A DNA stretch of 64,000 bases from Brevibacillus thermoruber 423 (GCF_000454065.1 NZ_KE695650.1:349786-413785); one strand, 5' to 3'. Counted from the first letter of the stretch, positions 1 to 11,015 are shown. Notes: generated by a model from the letters alone, not told the origin. Translations and numbers: made by a program.

Positions 1-37
1 CCGAACCCCATGCTTGAAACGACAAGGAGGTACTTGC

Positions 38-496
38 TTGAGCAAGGTAACAGACATTGTCACCGACCTGGTTACGCCCATTCTCGACGAACTGGGTCTG
101 GAACTGGTTGACATCGAGTACAAGAAAGAAGGCAGCAACTGGTTTCTCCGCGTGTTCATCGACAATGAAACCGGGAACATCGACATCGATGACTGCGGCC
201 TTGTCAGCGAGCGGCTGAGCCAGCGGCTGGACGAGGTGGACCCGATTCCCACCGCGTACTTCCTGGAGGTGTCGTCACCGGGAGCGGAGCGTCCGCTGCG
301 CAAGGAAAGCGATTTTCGCAAGGCTGTCGGCAGGCACGTACATATCGTGACCAAGGAGCCGCTGGAAGGATCTACCGTGTTCGAAGGCGAACTGGTATCC
401 TTTGAGGACGGCAGGCTGACAGTGAAGGAAGCGAAAAAAACGTACGTCATTTCCCTGGACCAAATCGACGCGGCCCGGATGGCCATCGTCTTTTAA
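38..496 (+). CDS. rimP: Ribosome maturation factor RimP
   Basis: RimP helps assemble the 30S ribosomal subunit and heads the conserved nusA-infB operon. The 152-residue product has the usual size and two-domain layout: an N-terminal alpha/beta domain to about residue 85, ending in the family motif [11 protein letters not shown], and a C-terminal Sm-like beta barrel. I chose the TTG at 38 because AAGGAGG at 24-30 lies 7 bases upstream and the product then begins MSKV; an in-frame TTG at 14 lacks such a site. nusA follows 41 bases after the stop, so co-transcription is likely. The promoter lies outside the window. Confidence 0.96.
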   Translation: MSKVTDIVTDLVTPILDELGLELVDIEYKKEGSNWFLRVFIDNETGNIDIDDCGLVSERLSQRLDEVDPIPTAYFLEVSSPGAERPLRKESDFRKAVGRHVHIVTKEPLEGSTVFEGELVSFEDGRLTVKEAKKTYVISLDQIDAARMAIVF

Positions 497-537
497 TTCC
501 GCGGGGTGTGCTTGTAAAGGAGGAGGCAACGAAAATC

Positions 538-1623
538 ATGAACGCCGATTTTATCGAGGCATTGGAAGCCATTGAGAGAGAAAAAGGAATCTCCAAAGAC
601 GTGTTGATCGAGGCCATCGAAGCGGCCCTCATTTCCGGATACAAACGGAATTTCAATTCGGCGCAGAACGTCCGCGTAGACGTGAATCGCCACACCGGCC
701 AGGTGCGTGTGTTTGCCCGCAAGACGGTCGTGGAAGAAGTGCTCGACCCGCGTCTGGAGATTTCCCTGGAAGGGGCGCAGGAGATCGATCCCAATTTCCG
801 GCTGGATGACATCGTCGAGATCGAAGTGACGCCCCGTGACTTTGGCCGCATCGCCGCCCAGACGGCGAAGCAGGTGGTGACCCAGCGCATTCGCGAAGCG
901 GAGCGCGGGCTGATCTACAGCGAGTTCATCGAGCGGGAGGACGACATCATCACCGGCGTGGTCCAGCGGATGGATGCCCGCAACTACTACATCGACCTGG
1001 GCAAGGCGGAGGCGGTCATGCCGATCACGGAGAAGATGCCGACCGACGACTTCAAGCCCCAGGATCGGGTGAAAGCCTACATCATCAAGGTGGAAAAGAC
1101 GACCAAAGGGCCGCAGATCGTCGTGTCCCGCACGCATCCCGGCCTGTTGAAACGGCTGTTTGAACTGGAAGTGCCGGAAATCTACGACGGCGTGGTGGAG
1201 ATCAAATCCGTCGCCCGCGAAGCCGGAGACCGCTCCAAGATCGCCGTCCATTCGATCAATCCCGACGTCGACCCGGTAGGCGCCTGCGTCGGGCCGAAGG
1301 GAATGCGCGTGCAGACCATCGTCAACGAGTTGAAGGGCGAAAAGATCGACATCGTGCGCTGGTCGGAAGATCCCGCGGAATACGTGGCCAACGCGCTCAG
1401 CCCGGCCAAGGTGCTGCACGTGGAGGTAAACGCGCCGGAAAAAGTGACCCGCGTCATCGTACCGGATTACCAGTTGTCGCTGGCGATCGGCAAGCGCGGG
1501 CAAAACGCCCGTCTCGCGGCCAAGCTGACCGGCTGGAAGATCGACATCAAGAGCGAGACGCAGGCTGAACAGGAAGGCATCGCCTATCCGAAAGCGGGCG
1601 ATGAGGGGGCTGACATCGAATAG
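538..1623 (+). CDS. nusA: Transcription termination/antitermination factor NusA
   Basis: NusA binds RNA polymerase and nascent RNA and modulates pausing, termination and antitermination. The 361-residue protein has the RNA-polymerase-binding N-terminal domain (about 1-125), an S1 domain (about 135-200) and two KH domains with GxxG loops, GPKG in KH1 and GKRG in KH2. It lacks the C-terminal acidic repeats of the enterobacterial protein, as is normal in Firmicutes. The ATG at 538 follows AAAGGAGGAGG. The stop is 2 bases before rnpM, indicating translational coupling. Confidence 0.97.
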   Translation: MNADFIEALEAIEREKGISKDVLIEAIEAALISGYKRNFNSAQNVRVDVNRHTGQVRVFARKTVVEEVLDPRLEISLEGAQEIDPNFRLDDIVEIEVTPRDFGRIAAQTAKQVVTQRIREAERGLIYSEFIEREDDIITGVVQRMDARNYYIDLGKAEAVMPITEKMPTDDFKPQDRVKAYIIKVEKTTKGPQIVVSRTHPGLLKRLFELEVPEIYDGVVEIKSVAREAGDRSKIAVHSINPDVDPVGACVGPKGMRVQTIVNELKGEKIDIVRWSEDPAEYVANALSPAKVLHVEVNAPEKVTRVIVPDYQLSLAIGKRGQNARLAAKLTGWKIDIKSETQAEQEGIAYPKAGDEGADIE

Positions 1624-1625
1624 CC

Positions 1626-1916
1626 ATGAAGCAAAAGAAAATTCCTTTGCGGAAATGCATCGTGTGTCAGGAAATGTTTCCAAAAAAAGAACTGGTGCGC
1701 GTCGTGCGGACCCCGGACGAAGAGATCATCATCGATCCGACCGGCAAAGCAGCCGGGCGCGGGGCGTACGTGTGCCGTCAGGAAAGCTGTCTGAAGCCGG
1801 ACACGTTTGCTTCGGGCAAGTGGAAAAAAGTGCTGGAACGCGCACTGAACATGTCCATCACCCAGGAAAAATACGACGCGTTCCGTGAAAAATGGCTGGA
1901 GATGATGGGACAATGA
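1626..1916 (+). CDS. rnpM: YlxR-family RNase P modulator RnpM
   Basis: The YlxR family (Pfam DUF448) is an RNA-binding protein reported in B. subtilis to bind the RNase P RNA and modulate its activity. The 96-residue product carries the hallmark RKCIVC near the N terminus and [11 protein letters not shown] around residues 40-50, giving paired cysteines and a basic surface. It sits 2 bases after nusA, and its stop overlaps the ylxQ start in an ATGA. The family assignment is secure; the RNase P role is taken from the literature on the B. subtilis homologue. Confidence 0.93.
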   Translation: MKQKKIPLRKCIVCQEMFPKKELVRVVRTPDEEIIIDPTGKAAGRGAYVCRQESCLKPDTFASGKWKKVLERALNMSITQEKYDAFREKWLEMMGQ

Positions 1917-2212
1917 TCCCCAAGGCAGCGCAATTGCTGGGGTTGGCCATGCGTGCACGCAAGGTGATTGCCGGCGAGGAGCTGGTCGTGCAGGCAGTGC
2001 GGACCGGTCAGGCCAAGCTGGTGCTGCTCGCGGCCGACGCCTCCGCCAACACGGCCAAGAAGGTACGCGACAAGTGCGCCTATTACGGCGTTCCGTGCGT
2101 GACGGCCGGCGACCGGTACGCGCTGGGGCACGCTATCGGCAAGGACGGGCGTGTCACCGTCGCGGTTACGGACGGGAAGCTGGCGGACAGCATGCTGCGC
2201 CTGCTCACCTAA
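1913..2212 (+). CDS. ylxQ: YlxQ, L7Ae-family K-turn RNA-binding protein
   Basis: This 99-residue protein belongs to the L7Ae/L30e family that recognises kink-turn RNA; B. subtilis YlxQ (also named RplGA) is the orthologue by position and length. Family features are the opening [18 protein letters not shown] and the central [15 protein letters not shown] segment. The ATG at 1913 overlaps the rnpM stop by four bases; an upstream in-frame start at 1892 would lie deep inside rnpM. Its cellular RNA target is not established. Confidence 0.92.
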   Translation: MIPKAAQLLGLAMRARKVIAGEELVVQAVRTGQAKLVLLAADASANTAKKVRDKCAYYGVPCVTAGDRYALGHAIGKDGRVTVAVTDGKLADSMLRLLT

Positions 2213-2233
2213 TTCAGAAGGGGTGAAGATCAC

Positions 2234-4678
2234 TTGAAGACTCGAGTGTATGAATACGCCAAACAGCACAACATGAGCAGCAAGGAAATCCTCAATTTGC
2301 TAAAGCGGTTGAACATAGAAGTGGCAAATCATATGAGTATCATGGACGAAGCGACGATCAAAAAAATTGAGGATCACCTTGCCAAGCTGCGGGCCGGCGG
2401 CAAGCCGGAACAGCAGCGGTCCGCCGGACAGGCGGAAGCGAAGCCCAAACAGCCGGGCGACAAGAAGCGGACGGAGGAGTCGAAAGGGCAGCAAAAGCCG
2501 CAGCAGCAACAGCAGCAGCGCCGCAACGAACGTCCGTCTGATCGCGGCGGCAGCCGTCAGGGCGGCGGCCAGCGTTCCGACCAGCAGCGTCCGTATCAAG
2601 GCAAAAATCAGGGGAAGAATCAGGAGAGAAAACCGAGCGATATGAAAAGCCAATCCGCAAAACCGTTTGATCGCAAGCAGCAGGTTACCCAACAAGAGCC
2701 GACGGTCAATGAACACGACGATCCGCGCGCAGGCGACGATTTCGAGGACAAGGTAAAAATCCCGCCCAAGGTTTCCCTGGAGAAGCGGGAAAAGATCAAA
2801 AAAGGACCGGGCGGCAAGAAGACATTCGACGAGAACAAAAAGAACCAGCCGTTCAAGGGCGGCAGCAAACGGCAGGACAACCGCCGTCAGGGTCATCGCG
2901 AACAGCAGCAGCGCCCGATGCCGGAACCGCCGTCCAAAATTACCTTCACCGAGTCCCTTACCGTCGCCGAACTGGCGAAAAAACTGCGCAGGGAACCGGC
3001 GGAAATCATCAAAAAGTTGTTTAATTTGGGCATCATGGCCACGATTAACCAGGATCTCGACCGCGACGCCATCGAGCTGATCTGCTCCGAGTACAACGTC
3101 GAGGTGGAAGAGAAGATCGTCATCGACGAAACCAACTTCGAGACGATCGAAGAGGTGGATAACCCGGCCGATCTGGTGGAACGTCCGCCGGTCGTCACCA
3201 TCATGGGTCACGTCGACCACGGGAAGACCACCCTGTTGGACGCCATCCGCTCCACCAACGTCGTAGCGGGTGAAGCAGGCGGCATCACCCAGCACATCGG
3301 CGCGTACCAGGTGGAAGTCAAAGGGAAGAAGATCACCTTCCTGGACACCCCCGGCCACGCGGCGTTCACCACGATGCGTGCCCGCGGCGCCCAAATCACC
3401 GACATCACGATTCTCGTCGTAGCCGCGGACGACGGCGTCATGCCGCAAACCGTGGAGGCGATCAACCACGCGAAGGCGGCCAATGTGCCGATCATCGTCG
3501 CCGTCAACAAAGTCGACAAGCCGGAGGCAAACGTCGACCGGATCAAGCAGGAACTGACCGAGTACGGACTGGTGGCCGAAGAGTGGGGCGGCGACACCAT
3601 TTTCTGCCCGATCTCCGCGAAACAGCGCATCGGCCTCGAGGAGCTGCTGGAGTACATCCTGCTCGTTGCCGAGGTGCAGGAGCTGAAAGCCAACCCGAAC
3701 AAACGCGCCCGCGGTACCGTCGTCGAGGCGGAGCTGGACAAGGGACGCGGACCGGTGGCAACTGTCCTTGTGCAGCACGGTACGCTTAAAGTAGGGGATC
3801 CGATCGTCGTCGGCAGCACCTACGGCCGCGTCCGCGCGATGGTAAACGACAAGGGACGCCGTCTGAAAGAAGCGGGACCGTCCACGCCGGTGGAGATCAC
3901 CGGTCTGAATGACGTGCCGCAGGCGGGCGACCAGTTCATGGTCTTCGAAGACGAGAAAAAGGCCCGCGCCATCGGCGAAGCGCGCGCGGCCAAGCAGCGC
4001 GAATCGGAACGGCGCGCCAACACGCGCGTGTCCCTGGACGATCTGTTCCAGCACATTCAGGAGGGCGACGTGAAAGAGCTCAACCTGATCGTGAAGGCGG
4101 ATGTGCAGGGTTCCGTAGAAGCGCTCCGCGGCGCGCTCGAGAAGATCAATGTGAACGGCACGCGCGTCAAGATCATTCACACCGGCGTAGGGGCGATTAC
4201 CGAGTCCGACATCACGCTGGCCAACGCGTCCAACGCGATCGTGATCGGCTTCAACGTGCGTCCTGAGCCAAACGCCCGCAACATGGCCGAACAGGAGAAG
4301 ATCGACATTCGCCTGCACCGCGTCATCTACAACGTGATCGACGAGATCGAGCAGGCGCTGAAAGGCATGCTGGATCCGGTCTACAAGGAGACCATCATCG
4401 GCCAGGCGGAAATCCGCGAGGTCTTCAAGGTTTCCAAAGTGGGCAACATCGCCGGCTGCTACGTCACCGAAGGCAAGCTGACCCGCGATGCCGGCGCCCG
4501 GTTGATTCGCGAGGGCGTGGTCATCTACGAAGGCAAGCTGGATACGCTCAAGCGCTTCAAGGATGACGTCCGCGAAGTGATGAGCGGCTACGAGTGCGGC
4601 TTGACCCTGGAGCGCTTCCAGGACATCAAGGTGGGAGACGTGATCGAAGCCTTCATCATGGAGGAAGTGAAGCAGTAA
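2234..4678 (+). CDS. infB: Translation initiation factor IF-2
   Basis: IF-2 is the GTPase that brings initiator tRNA to the ribosome and promotes subunit joining. The 814-residue product has an N-terminal IF2_N helix region, a low-complexity Gln/Lys/Arg-rich linker (roughly residues 50-230), a second N-terminal subdomain, then the GTPase domain with G1 GHVDHGKT near residue 326, G3 DTPGHAAF and G4 NKVDKPE, followed by the beta-barrel and C-terminal domains. The start is TTG at 2234, with AGAAGGGGTGA upstream. The stop overlaps the ylxP ATG by one base. Confidence 0.97.
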   Translation: MKTRVYEYAKQHNMSSKEILNLLKRLNIEVANHMSIMDEATIKKIEDHLAKLRAGGKPEQQRSAGQAEAKPKQPGDKKRTEESKGQQKPQQQQQQRRNERPSDRGGSRQGGGQRSDQQRPYQGKNQGKNQERKPSDMKSQSAKPFDRKQQVTQQEPTVNEHDDPRAGDDFEDKVKIPPKVSLEKREKIKKGPGGKKTFDENKKNQPFKGGSKRQDNRRQGHREQQQRPMPEPPSKITFTESLTVAELAKKLRREPAEIIKKLFNLGIMATINQDLDRDAIELICSEYNVEVEEKIVIDETNFETIEEVDNPADLVERPPVVTIMGHVDHGKTTLLDAIRSTNVVAGEAGGITQHIGAYQVEVKGKKITFLDTPGHAAFTTMRARGAQITDITILVVAADDGVMPQTVEAINHAKAANVPIIVAVNKVDKPEANVDRIKQELTEYGLVAEEWGGDTIFCPISAKQRIGLEELLEYILLVAEVQELKANPNKRARGTVVEAELDKGRGPVATVLVQHGTLKVGDPIVVGSTYGRVRAMVNDKGRRLKEAGPSTPVEITGLNDVPQAGDQFMVFEDEKKARAIGEARAAKQRESERRANTRVSLDDLFQHIQEGDVKELNLIVKADVQGSVEALRGALEKINVNGTRVKIIHTGVGAITESDITLANASNAIVIGFNVRPEPNARNMAEQEKIDIRLHRVIYNVIDEIEQALKGMLDPVYKETIIGQAEIREVFKVSKVGNIAGCYVTEGKLTRDAGARLIREGVVIYEGKLDTLKRFKDDVREVMSGYECGLTLERFQDIKVGDVIEAFIMEEVKQ

Positions 4679-4959
4679 TGCTGGCGGGGGCGCGGATTGA
4701 ACTGTTTCTGCCCGCCTGCCGCAACCTAAAAGAGAAACGGGCCATCGTCAAGAGCATTCTCGGCAAGCTGCGGAGCCGCTTCAACGTCTCCACGGCGGAG
4801 GTGGCCTGTCAGGAGCAGTGGCAGCGTGCCGTACTGGGTATCGCTGCCGTTGCTAATGAATGGTCGTTTTTGCAGGAACAAATCCAGGCGGCTGTCCGTC
4901 TGGTGGAAAACCATCCCGGCGTGGAGTTGATCCGCGCCGATACGGAATACTACGACTAA
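4678..4959 (+). CDS. ylxP: YlxP, DUF503 family protein
   Basis: A 93-residue member of the DUF503 (YlxP) family, regularly placed between infB and rbfA in Bacillales. The N terminus, an [19 protein letters not shown] strand and basic helix, is the family signature. Function is unresolved; the conserved setting suggests a link to translation or ribosome assembly. ATG overlaps the infB stop as TAATG, so translation is probably coupled. Upstream starts in the same frame lie inside infB and were ignored. Confidence 0.9.
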   Translation: MLAGARIELFLPACRNLKEKRAIVKSILGKLRSRFNVSTAEVACQEQWQRAVLGIAAVANEWSFLQEQIQAAVRLVENHPGVELIRADTEYYD

Positions 4960-4979
4960 CGCCAGCGGAGGTGACAGAC

Positions 4980-5351
4980 ATGAACAAAACGAGGATGAGC
5001 CGGGTGGGCGAGGAGATCAAGAAAGAACTGAGCCTCCTCCTGCAGCGCGGCCTCAAGGACCCGCGCATCGGCTTTGTCACGGTAACGGATGTGGAAGTGA
5101 CCAGCGATCTCCAGTTGGCCAAGGTGTTCGTCAGCATTTTCGGCGACGACGAACAGCGCAAGGCGTCCCTGGCCGGGCTGCAAAAGGCAAAGGGCTACCT
5201 GCGCACGGAGATCGGCCGGCGCGTAAAGCTGCGCCACGTGCCCGATTTCGTGTTTAAACTGGACGAATCGATCGATTACGGGAACCGGATCGAATCGATT
5301 CTCCGCGAAATCTCCACAGAAGGTGCCAAAGGAGACAAACAGGATGAGTGA
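4980..5351 (+). CDS. rbfA: 30S ribosome-binding factor RbfA
   Basis: RbfA is a small KH-fold protein that binds immature 30S particles and helps 16S rRNA 5'-end processing and cold adaptation. The 123-residue product contains the expected [20 protein letters not shown] segment and the AKVFVS and [13 protein letters not shown] strands. ATG at 4980 follows GGAGGTGACAGAC. Its stop overlaps the start of nrnA by 8 bases. Confidence 0.96.
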   Translation: MNKTRMSRVGEEIKKELSLLLQRGLKDPRIGFVTVTDVEVTSDLQLAKVFVSIFGDDEQRKASLAGLQKAKGYLRTEIGRRVKLRHVPDFVFKLDESIDYGNRIESILREISTEGAKGDKQDE

Positions 5352-6339
5352 TTATCGCCGTGCCTTGGAGGAAGCGGCCCGGTTCATGCGGGAACACGAC
5401 CGCTTCCTGATTCTCTCCCACGTCAACCCGGACGGGGATGCGACCGGTTCGACACTGGCGGTGGCCGCGATGCTGGAACAGTTGGGAAAATCGTACCTGC
5501 TCGCCAACGAGGGCGGCACGCCGGACAAATTTTCATTTTTGCCCCGTTTTGAGCGGATTTGCAATCTTTCGCAAGCTTCGCCCGGCGAAACCTTTTCCGC
5601 GGTGATCGCGGTCGATTGCGCCGACGCGTCGCGGATGGGCGACGTGAATCATCTGTTTGCCCCCGACTCCGTCCTGCTCAATATCGACCACCATCCCACC
5701 AACGACGCCTTCGGTGCGGTAAACGTCATCCGCACCGACGCGGCCGCCACCGCGGAGATCCTGTTCGACCTGAACGAAGCGGCCGGGCTGCCGATCACGG
5801 AAGACTTCGCGCTCTGCATCTACACGGGACTCTTGACCGACACGGGCGGCTTCCGCTACTCCAACACGTCGCCGCACGTCATGGAAATCGCCGCCCGCCT
5901 GCTGCGGTACGGTGTCAATCCGGGCGACGTGGCGGAGCGGTGCCTCGAAGTCATCACGCTGTCCCACGTCAAACTGCTCCGGCAGGCGCTGCAGTCGCTG
6001 CGCGTGTCCCATCGCGGCCAGGTGGCATCCGTTTCCGTCAGCCTGCAGGATTTGGAGGATGTGGGAGCAGATCGGGAGGATGCCGGGGGACTGGTGAATT
6101 ACTGCCGCAACATCGAAGGTGTGGAAGTGGGCGTGTCGTTTGTGGAAGCGGAGCCGGGGGCGGTGAAGGTGAGCCTGCGGGCCCGCAGCCGCGTGGACGT
6201 GTCGCAGATCGCCAAGGAACTGGGAGGCGGCGGCCACGCCAAAGCGGCGGGCTGCACGCTTCGCGGGACGCTGGCGGAGGCGCAGGAACGGGTGTGGAAC
6301 GCCCTGGGGCAGGCGTTGGGAGTGAGCGCGGATGAGTAG
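5344..6339 (+). CDS. nrnA: Bifunctional oligoribonuclease / pAp phosphatase NrnA (DHH family)
   Basis: NrnA degrades 2-5 nt RNA oligonucleotides and dephosphorylates 3'-phosphoadenosine 5'-phosphate to AMP. The 331-residue product has the DHH domain with NPDGDATGS near residue 35, VDCADASR and NIDHHPTND (Mn-binding aspartates and histidines), followed by a DHHA1 domain with [11 protein letters not shown] near residue 295. It overlaps both rbfA and truB by 8 bases. With pnp, rnjB and rny it makes this window rich in RNA-turnover enzymes. Confidence 0.94.
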   Translation: MSDYRRALEEAARFMREHDRFLILSHVNPDGDATGSTLAVAAMLEQLGKSYLLANEGGTPDKFSFLPRFERICNLSQASPGETFSAVIAVDCADASRMGDVNHLFAPDSVLLNIDHHPTNDAFGAVNVIRTDAAATAEILFDLNEAAGLPITEDFALCIYTGLLTDTGGFRYSNTSPHVMEIAARLLRYGVNPGDVAERCLEVITLSHVKLLRQALQSLRVSHRGQVASVSVSLQDLEDVGADREDAGGLVNYCRNIEGVEVGVSFVEAEPGAVKVSLRARSRVDVSQIAKELGGGGHAKAAGCTLRGTLAEAQERVWNALGQALGVSADE

Positions 6340-7261
6340 CAAGTGGCATGGCGTCGTGGTGCTGGACAAGCCGGCCGGAATGACCTCCCACGACTGTGTG
6401 GCCCGCATCCGCCGCCTGTTTCGCACGAAAAAGGTGGGCCATGCCGGCACCCTGGACCCGGACGTGACCGGCGTGCTGCCCGTCTGTCTGGGACACGCCA
6501 CCCGCCTGGTCGAATACCTGCAGGACCTCCCGAAGCGCTACGACGTGGTGATGCGCCTCGGTTCCTCCACCACGACCGAGGACGCGGCCGGGGAACTGGT
6601 GGAACACCTGCCGGTCGACTCCGCAGCCATCACGCCGGAGCGGCTGAATGGCGTGTTCCGCCAGTTTCTGGGCGAGATCGAGCAGGTCCCCCCGATGTAC
6701 TCCGCCGTCAAGGTAAACGGCAAACGGCTGTACCAACTGGCCAGAGAGGGCGAAGTGGTGGAGCGCCCTGCACGCAGGGTGACGATCTACGAGCTGGACC
6801 TGCACGACATCCGTCCGGACGGCGACGCCGTGGACGTGTTCTTTTCCTGCACGTGTTCCAAAGGCACCTATGTGCGCACCTTGTGTGTTGACCTGGGACG
6901 TGCTCTGGGGTATCCTGCCCATATGAAGCAGTTGAGGCGCGTCAAAAGCGGCCCGTTTTCGGAGCGGGACGCCGTGGCGCTGGAGCTGCTGGAAGAAAAG
7001 GGCGCGCGCGGAGAGGAGCTGTCCCCCTGGCTGGTCCCCTTGTCGCAAGCGGTCTCGTTTCTGCCGAGGTACCAGGTGCCGCCCGAGCGGATAAAAGCGG
7101 TGCTGAACGGTCTGTCCACCGCCCTTCCCGGCGTGAAGGCGGAAGAGGGCAGCCTGATCTGCCTGTTCGCGGGAGAACAACTGCTGGGCATTCACCGCGT
7201 CTGCCGCGGCCCCAAAGGTCTTTTTGCCAAGGCTGAAAAAGTCTTTCCCACCGAGGTGTAA
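6332..7261 (+). CDS. truB: tRNA pseudouridine-55 synthase TruB
   Basis: TruB makes pseudouridine 55 in the T-loop of most tRNAs. The 309-residue protein has the catalytic motif GHAGTLDPDVTG with nucleophile Asp42, and the downstream family motifs GEIEQVPPMYSAVKVNG and CSKGTYVRTL. A C-terminal PUA-like extension is present. The ATG at 6332 lies within the end of nrnA, and ribF starts 2 bases after the stop, so it is part of the continuous operon. Confidence 0.96.
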   Translation: MSSKWHGVVVLDKPAGMTSHDCVARIRRLFRTKKVGHAGTLDPDVTGVLPVCLGHATRLVEYLQDLPKRYDVVMRLGSSTTTEDAAGELVEHLPVDSAAITPERLNGVFRQFLGEIEQVPPMYSAVKVNGKRLYQLAREGEVVERPARRVTIYELDLHDIRPDGDAVDVFFSCTCSKGTYVRTLCVDLGRALGYPAHMKQLRRVKSGPFSERDAVALELLEEKGARGEELSPWLVPLSQAVSFLPRYQVPPERIKAVLNGLSTALPGVKAEEGSLICLFAGEQLLGIHRVCRGPKGLFAKAEKVFPTEV

Positions 7262-7263
7262 GC

Positions 7264-8205
7264 GTGAAAACGATATCCTTGACGTATCCACTGCCGCGGG
7301 ATTTGCAGCCGGACCCCTGCGCCATCGCCCTGGGGTATTTTGACGGCGTACATATCGGCCATCGGCGCGTGATTCAAAAAGCGATCGACACGGCCAAGGC
7401 GAACGGATGGAAAAGCGCGGTCATGACCTTCGATCCCCATCCGCGCGAGGTGCTGGGGCAGACCGGGTACAGCCAGTATCTCACCCCGCTGGCGGACAAG
7501 CTGGAACAACTGGAGAAGATGGGCGTAGATCTGACCTACGTCATCCGTTTTGACATCGCCTTCGCGGCCGTCTACCCGGAGGACTTCATCGCCGAATGCC
7601 TGCTGCCGCTCAACTGCCGCCACGTGGTCGTCGGGTTCGACTACACGTTTGGCTACCGCGGCATGGGTACGGCGCAAACGCTGCTGGCGGCGAGCGAGGG
7701 ACGGTACGGCGTCGACATCATCGGGCCGGTCAACCGGCTGGGCGAAAAAGTGAGCAGCACGATTATCCGCGAGTATCTGCACCATGGCGACGTGGAGCAG
7801 ACCCGCCTTCTGCTCGGACGGCCGTACAAGATCAGGGGCGTGGTCGTCCACGGCGACAAGCGCGGCCGCACGATCGGCTTCCCTACGGCCAACGTGCGCG
7901 TGTCCCGGCCGTATCTGATCGGGAAAAACGGGGTGTACGGCGTCCGCTTCAGCGTGGACGGCCAAAGCTACCGCGGCGTGATGAACGTGGGCATCAAGCC
8001 GACGTTTGAGCTGGAGAAGAAGGAGAAGTCGCTGGAAGTGCACATTTTTGACTTCCAGGGAGACCTGTACGGAAAAGAAGTGGAAGTGGAGTTTCTGTTC
8101 TTCATCCGCGACGAGCAAAAATTCTCCGGCGTGGACGCGCTGATCGCGCAAATCCGGGAGGACGTGGAATACGCCAAGCGGAAGTTTGCCGAGGCGAACG
8201 TGTAA
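7264..8205 (+). CDS. ribF: Bifunctional riboflavin kinase / FMN adenylyltransferase RibF
   Basis: RibF phosphorylates riboflavin to FMN and adenylates FMN to FAD. The 313-residue protein has the N-terminal nucleotidyltransferase domain with GYFDGVHIGH at residues 24-33 and a closing SSTIIRE motif, then the C-terminal riboflavin kinase domain with GRTIGFPTANV near residue 200 and GVMNVGIKPTF. It starts with GTG 2 bases after truB and is the last gene of the long 5' operon. Confidence 0.96.
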   Translation: MKTISLTYPLPRDLQPDPCAIALGYFDGVHIGHRRVIQKAIDTAKANGWKSAVMTFDPHPREVLGQTGYSQYLTPLADKLEQLEKMGVDLTYVIRFDIAFAAVYPEDFIAECLLPLNCRHVVVGFDYTFGYRGMGTAQTLLAASEGRYGVDIIGPVNRLGEKVSSTIIREYLHHGDVEQTRLLLGRPYKIRGVVVHGDKRGRTIGFPTANVRVSRPYLIGKNGVYGVRFSVDGQSYRGVMNVGIKPTFELEKKEKSLEVHIFDFQGDLYGKEVEVEFLFFIRDEQKFSGVDALIAQIREDVEYAKRKFAEANV

Positions 8206-8215
8206 ATCTTTTTCT

Positions 8216-8244
8216 TTGCTTTTCCATGAGCGGTATGCTATAAT
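8216..8244 (+). promoter_or_regulatory. Sigma-A promoter for rpsO
   Basis: TTGCTT at 8216-8221, 17-base spacer, TATAAT at 8239-8244, with a TGC extended -10 at 8236-8238. It lies just after ribF and starts a leader of roughly 90 bases before rpsO. A strong vegetative promoter by inspection. Confidence 0.8.
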
Positions 8245-8250
8245 TCAAAA

Positions 8251-8331
8251 CGTTGTACAGATAACCGCAGCTTGGCTGTCCGACACTCACCGGCGGCAGA
8301 CTCGGCTGACGGGGATAGACAAGAGGGAGGT
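8251..8331 (+). promoter_or_regulatory. Structured 5' leader of rpsO, candidate S15 autoregulatory site
   Basis: The leader between the promoter and the ribosome-binding site can form small hairpins, for example CAGC-TTG-GCTG. In Geobacillus and other Bacillales S15 represses its own mRNA by binding a leader fold that mimics its rRNA site. That this leader does the same is an inference; I could not confirm a specific S15-binding fold by eye. Confidence 0.35.
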
Positions 8332-8339
8332 GAGTCATG

Positions 8340-8609
8340 ATGGCACTGTCTCAAGAACGCAAAGCTCAACTGATTCAAGAGTTCCGTACGCATGAGAACG
8401 ACACCGGTTCTCCGGAAGTTCAGATCGCTATCCTGACCGAGAACATCAACAACTTGAACGAGCATCTGCGCACGCACAAGAAAGACCACCACAGCCGTCG
8501 TGGTCTGCTGAAGATGGTTGGTCAGCGCCGCAATCTGTTGAACTACCTGAAAGAAACGGACATTCAGCGTTATCGCGTACTGATTGACCGTCTCGGTCTG
8601 CGTCGCTAA
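8340..8609 (+). CDS. rpsO: 30S ribosomal protein S15
   Basis: S15 binds the central domain of 16S rRNA and is a primary assembly protein. The 89-residue product matches the universal length and carries [15 protein letters not shown], the [10 protein letters not shown] segment and the [12 protein letters not shown] loop. Two ATGs are adjacent (8337 and 8340) behind AGAGGGAGG; I prefer 8340, giving the standard MALSQ start. Transcribed from its own promoter and followed by a terminator, so pnp depends on readthrough or another promoter. Confidence 0.97.
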   Translation: MALSQERKAQLIQEFRTHENDTGSPEVQIAILTENINNLNEHLRTHKKDHHSRRGLLKMVGQRRNLLNYLKETDIQRYRVLIDRLGLRR

Positions 8610-8622
8610 TGACATCAGTTGG

Positions 8623-8646
8623 AAAGCGGGTTCATCCCGCTTTTTC
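8623..8646 (+). terminator. Intrinsic terminator after rpsO
   Basis: AAAGCGGG pairs with CCCGCTTT around a 5-base loop, followed by a T run. It lies 14 bases after the rpsO stop. Confidence 0.85.
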
Positions 8647-8686
8647 TGCTGTCTGCGCCTCTTTCCGCCGGCGGGGTGGCCGAAGA

Positions 8687-8758
8687 CCGGGAGACAAGCC
8701 TCCTCTCGGAAAAGCTGCTGCGCCGGGCGGGCTCAGGCAGAATCTGCTCTTTTTCTCC
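8687..8758 (+). promoter_or_regulatory. Hairpin pair in the rpsO-pnp spacer
   Basis: Two further hairpins follow the rpsO terminator. CCGGGAG (8687-8693) pairs with CTCTCGG (8703-8709). GGCAG (8736-8740) pairs with CTGCT (8744-8748) and is followed by CTTTTTCTCC, so it could be a weak second terminator. They may limit readthrough into pnp or be processing sites. No convincing pnp promoter was found between 8759 and 8850. Confidence 0.4.
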
Positions 8759-8870
8759 TTGCATCTGCCACAGCGAGCCATTTAATTTTCAAACAGGCAG
8801 GAAATAATACATATAGGTAGAAAAAAGATTGTGTACGTGTACTAAGTCGTGAAGGAGGACTGCTAGCAAC

Positions 8871-11006
8871 ATGGAGCAACAATACCGTACATACGACTTT
8901 GACCTGGCAGGCCGCAAACTGACGCTGGAATTCGGCAAGATGGCCAAGCAGGCGCAAGGTTCGGTTCTGGTTCGGTACGGCGATACGGCGATTCTCTCCG
9001 CCGTGACGGTGTCCAAGGAAGCAAAGCCGATCGACTTTTTCCCGCTGACCGTCAACTACGAGGAGCGGCTGTACGCAGTCGGGAAAATTCCCGGAGGCTT
9101 TATCAAGCGGGAGGGACGTCCCAGCGAAAAGGCGATTTTGGCCAGCCGCCTGATTGACCGTCCGATCCGTCCGCTGTTTCCCGAAGGGTTCCGCAACGAA
9201 GTCCAGGTGGTAAACACGGTGCTGTCCGTCGACCAGGACTGCTCGCCGGAGATCGCCGCCATGATCGGTACGTCGGCTGCGCTGTGCGTCTCGGAAATTC
9301 CCTTTAACGGCCCCATTGCCGGCGTGATCGTCGGGCGCGTCGACGGCCAGTTCGTGATCAACCCGACCGTCGAGCAGATGGAAAAGAGCGACATTCACCT
9401 GGTCGTGGCCGGAACGCGCGACGCCATCAACATGGTGGAGGCGGGAGCCGACCAGGTGCCGGAAGAAGTGATGCTGGAAGCGATCATGACCGGCCACGAG
9501 GTCATCAAGGAACTGGTCAAATTCCAGGATCAGATCGTCGCCGAGATCGGCAAGGAAAAAATGGAAGTCGTGCTGCATGAAGTGGATCCGGAAATCGACC
9601 AGGCCGTCCGCAGCTATGCTGAAGCCCGGTTGAAGGAAGCGATCCGCATCGAGGAGAAACAGGCGCGCTACGACGCCATCGACGCGATCAAGGAGGAAAC
9701 GCGTCAGCATTTCGCCGAGCTCGATCCGGAGACGTATCCGGAACAGGAATCGATGATCAACGAGGTGCTGCACAACATCGTCAAGGAAGAAGTGCGCCGC
9801 CTGATCACGGAGGAGAAAATCCGGCCGGACGGACGGGCTCTCAACGAAATCCGCCCGCTGTCCAGCGAAGTGGGCCTGCTGGCGCGCACGCACGGTTCCG
9901 GGCTGTTCACGCGGGGCCAAACGCAAGCCCTCAGCGTATGCACGCTCGGCGCGCTGGGTGATGTGCAGATTCTGGACGGCTTGGGTCTGGAAGAGTCCAA
10001 ACGCTTCATGCACCACTACAACTTCCCGCCGTACAGCGTAGGGGAAGCGCGACCGCTGCGGGCACCGGGACGCCGCGAAATCGGACACGGGGCGCTTGGC
10101 GAGAGGGCCATCGAACCGATCATCCCGTCCGAGAGCGAGTTCCCGTATACCATCCGGCTTGTCTCCGAGGTCATCGAATCAAACGGTTCCACCTCCCAGG
10201 CGTCCATTTGCGCCAGCGTACTGGCTCTGATGGATGCGGGCGTGCCGATCAAGGCGCCGGTTGCCGGTATCGCGATGGGGCTGATCATGGGCAAGGACGG
10301 CAAGACCTTCTCCATCCTGACCGACATCCAGGGCATGGAAGACCACCTTGGCGACATGGACTTCAAAGTGGCCGGCACTGAAAAAGGGGTTACCGCCATC
10401 CAGATGGACATCAAGATTTCCGGCATCAACCGGGAGATCCTGCAGCAGGCGCTGGAACAGGCGCGCGAAGGACGGCTCGTGATCCTGAAGCACATGATGG
10501 AGACGATCTCCGCACCGCGGCCGCAGCTTTCTCCGTACGCGCCGAAAATTATTACGATGCAGATCAATCCGGACAAGATCCGCGAGGTGATCGGTCCCCA
10601 AGGACGCGTCATCAACAAGATCATCGACGAAACGGGCGTCAAAATCGACATCGAACAAGACGGCCGCATCTACATCGCCTCGGTTGACCAGGAAGCCAAC
10701 CTGCGCGCGAAACAGATCATTGAGGACCTGGTGCGCGAGGTAACCGTTGGCCAGACCTATCTGGGCACCGTGAAGCGCGTGGAAAAATACGGGGCGTTCA
10801 TCGAACTCTTCGCCGGCAAGGAAGGGCTCTGCCACATCTCCCAACTGGCGGAAGAGCGGGTCGCCAAAACCGAAGATGTCGTCTCCATCGGCGACAAGGT
10901 GCTCGTCAAGGTTACGGAAATTGACGATCAGGGCCGGATCAACCTGTCCCGCAAGGCCGTGCTGAAGGAACAGGCGGCACAGCGCGCGGCGGCCAAAGCA
11001 GAATAA
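8871..11006 (+). CDS. pnp: Polyribonucleotide nucleotidyltransferase (PNPase)
   Basis: PNPase is the phosphorolytic 3'-5' exoribonuclease of the RNA degradosome; in B. subtilis it interacts with RNase Y. The 711-residue protein has two RNase PH-like cores (about 10-210 and 310-545) separated by a helical domain, then a KH domain with [10 protein letters not shown] near residue 578 and a C-terminal S1 domain ([20 protein letters not shown]). ATG at 8871 follows GAAGGAGG. A terminator follows directly. Confidence 0.97.
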   Translation: MEQQYRTYDFDLAGRKLTLEFGKMAKQAQGSVLVRYGDTAILSAVTVSKEAKPIDFFPLTVNYEERLYAVGKIPGGFIKREGRPSEKAILASRLIDRPIRPLFPEGFRNEVQVVNTVLSVDQDCSPEIAAMIGTSAALCVSEIPFNGPIAGVIVGRVDGQFVINPTVEQMEKSDIHLVVAGTRDAINMVEAGADQVPEEVMLEAIMTGHEVIKELVKFQDQIVAEIGKEKMEVVLHEVDPEIDQAVRSYAEARLKEAIRIEEKQARYDAIDAIKEETRQHFAELDPETYPEQESMINEVLHNIVKEEVRRLITEEKIRPDGRALNEIRPLSSEVGLLARTHGSGLFTRGQTQALSVCTLGALGDVQILDGLGLEESKRFMHHYNFPPYSVGEARPLRAPGRREIGHGALGERAIEPIIPSESEFPYTIRLVSEVIESNGSTSQASICASVLALMDAGVPIKAPVAGIAMGLIMGKDGKTFSILTDIQGMEDHLGDMDFKVAGTEKGVTAIQMDIKISGINREILQQALEQAREGRLVILKHMMETISAPRPQLSPYAPKIITMQINPDKIREVIGPQGRVINKIIDETGVKIDIEQDGRIYIASVDQEANLRAKQIIEDLVREVTVGQTYLGTVKRVEKYGAFIELFAGKEGLCHISQLAEERVAKTEDVVSIGDKVLVKVTEIDDQGRINLSRKAVLKEQAAQRAAAKAE

Positions 11007-11015
11007 CTTTCAAGC

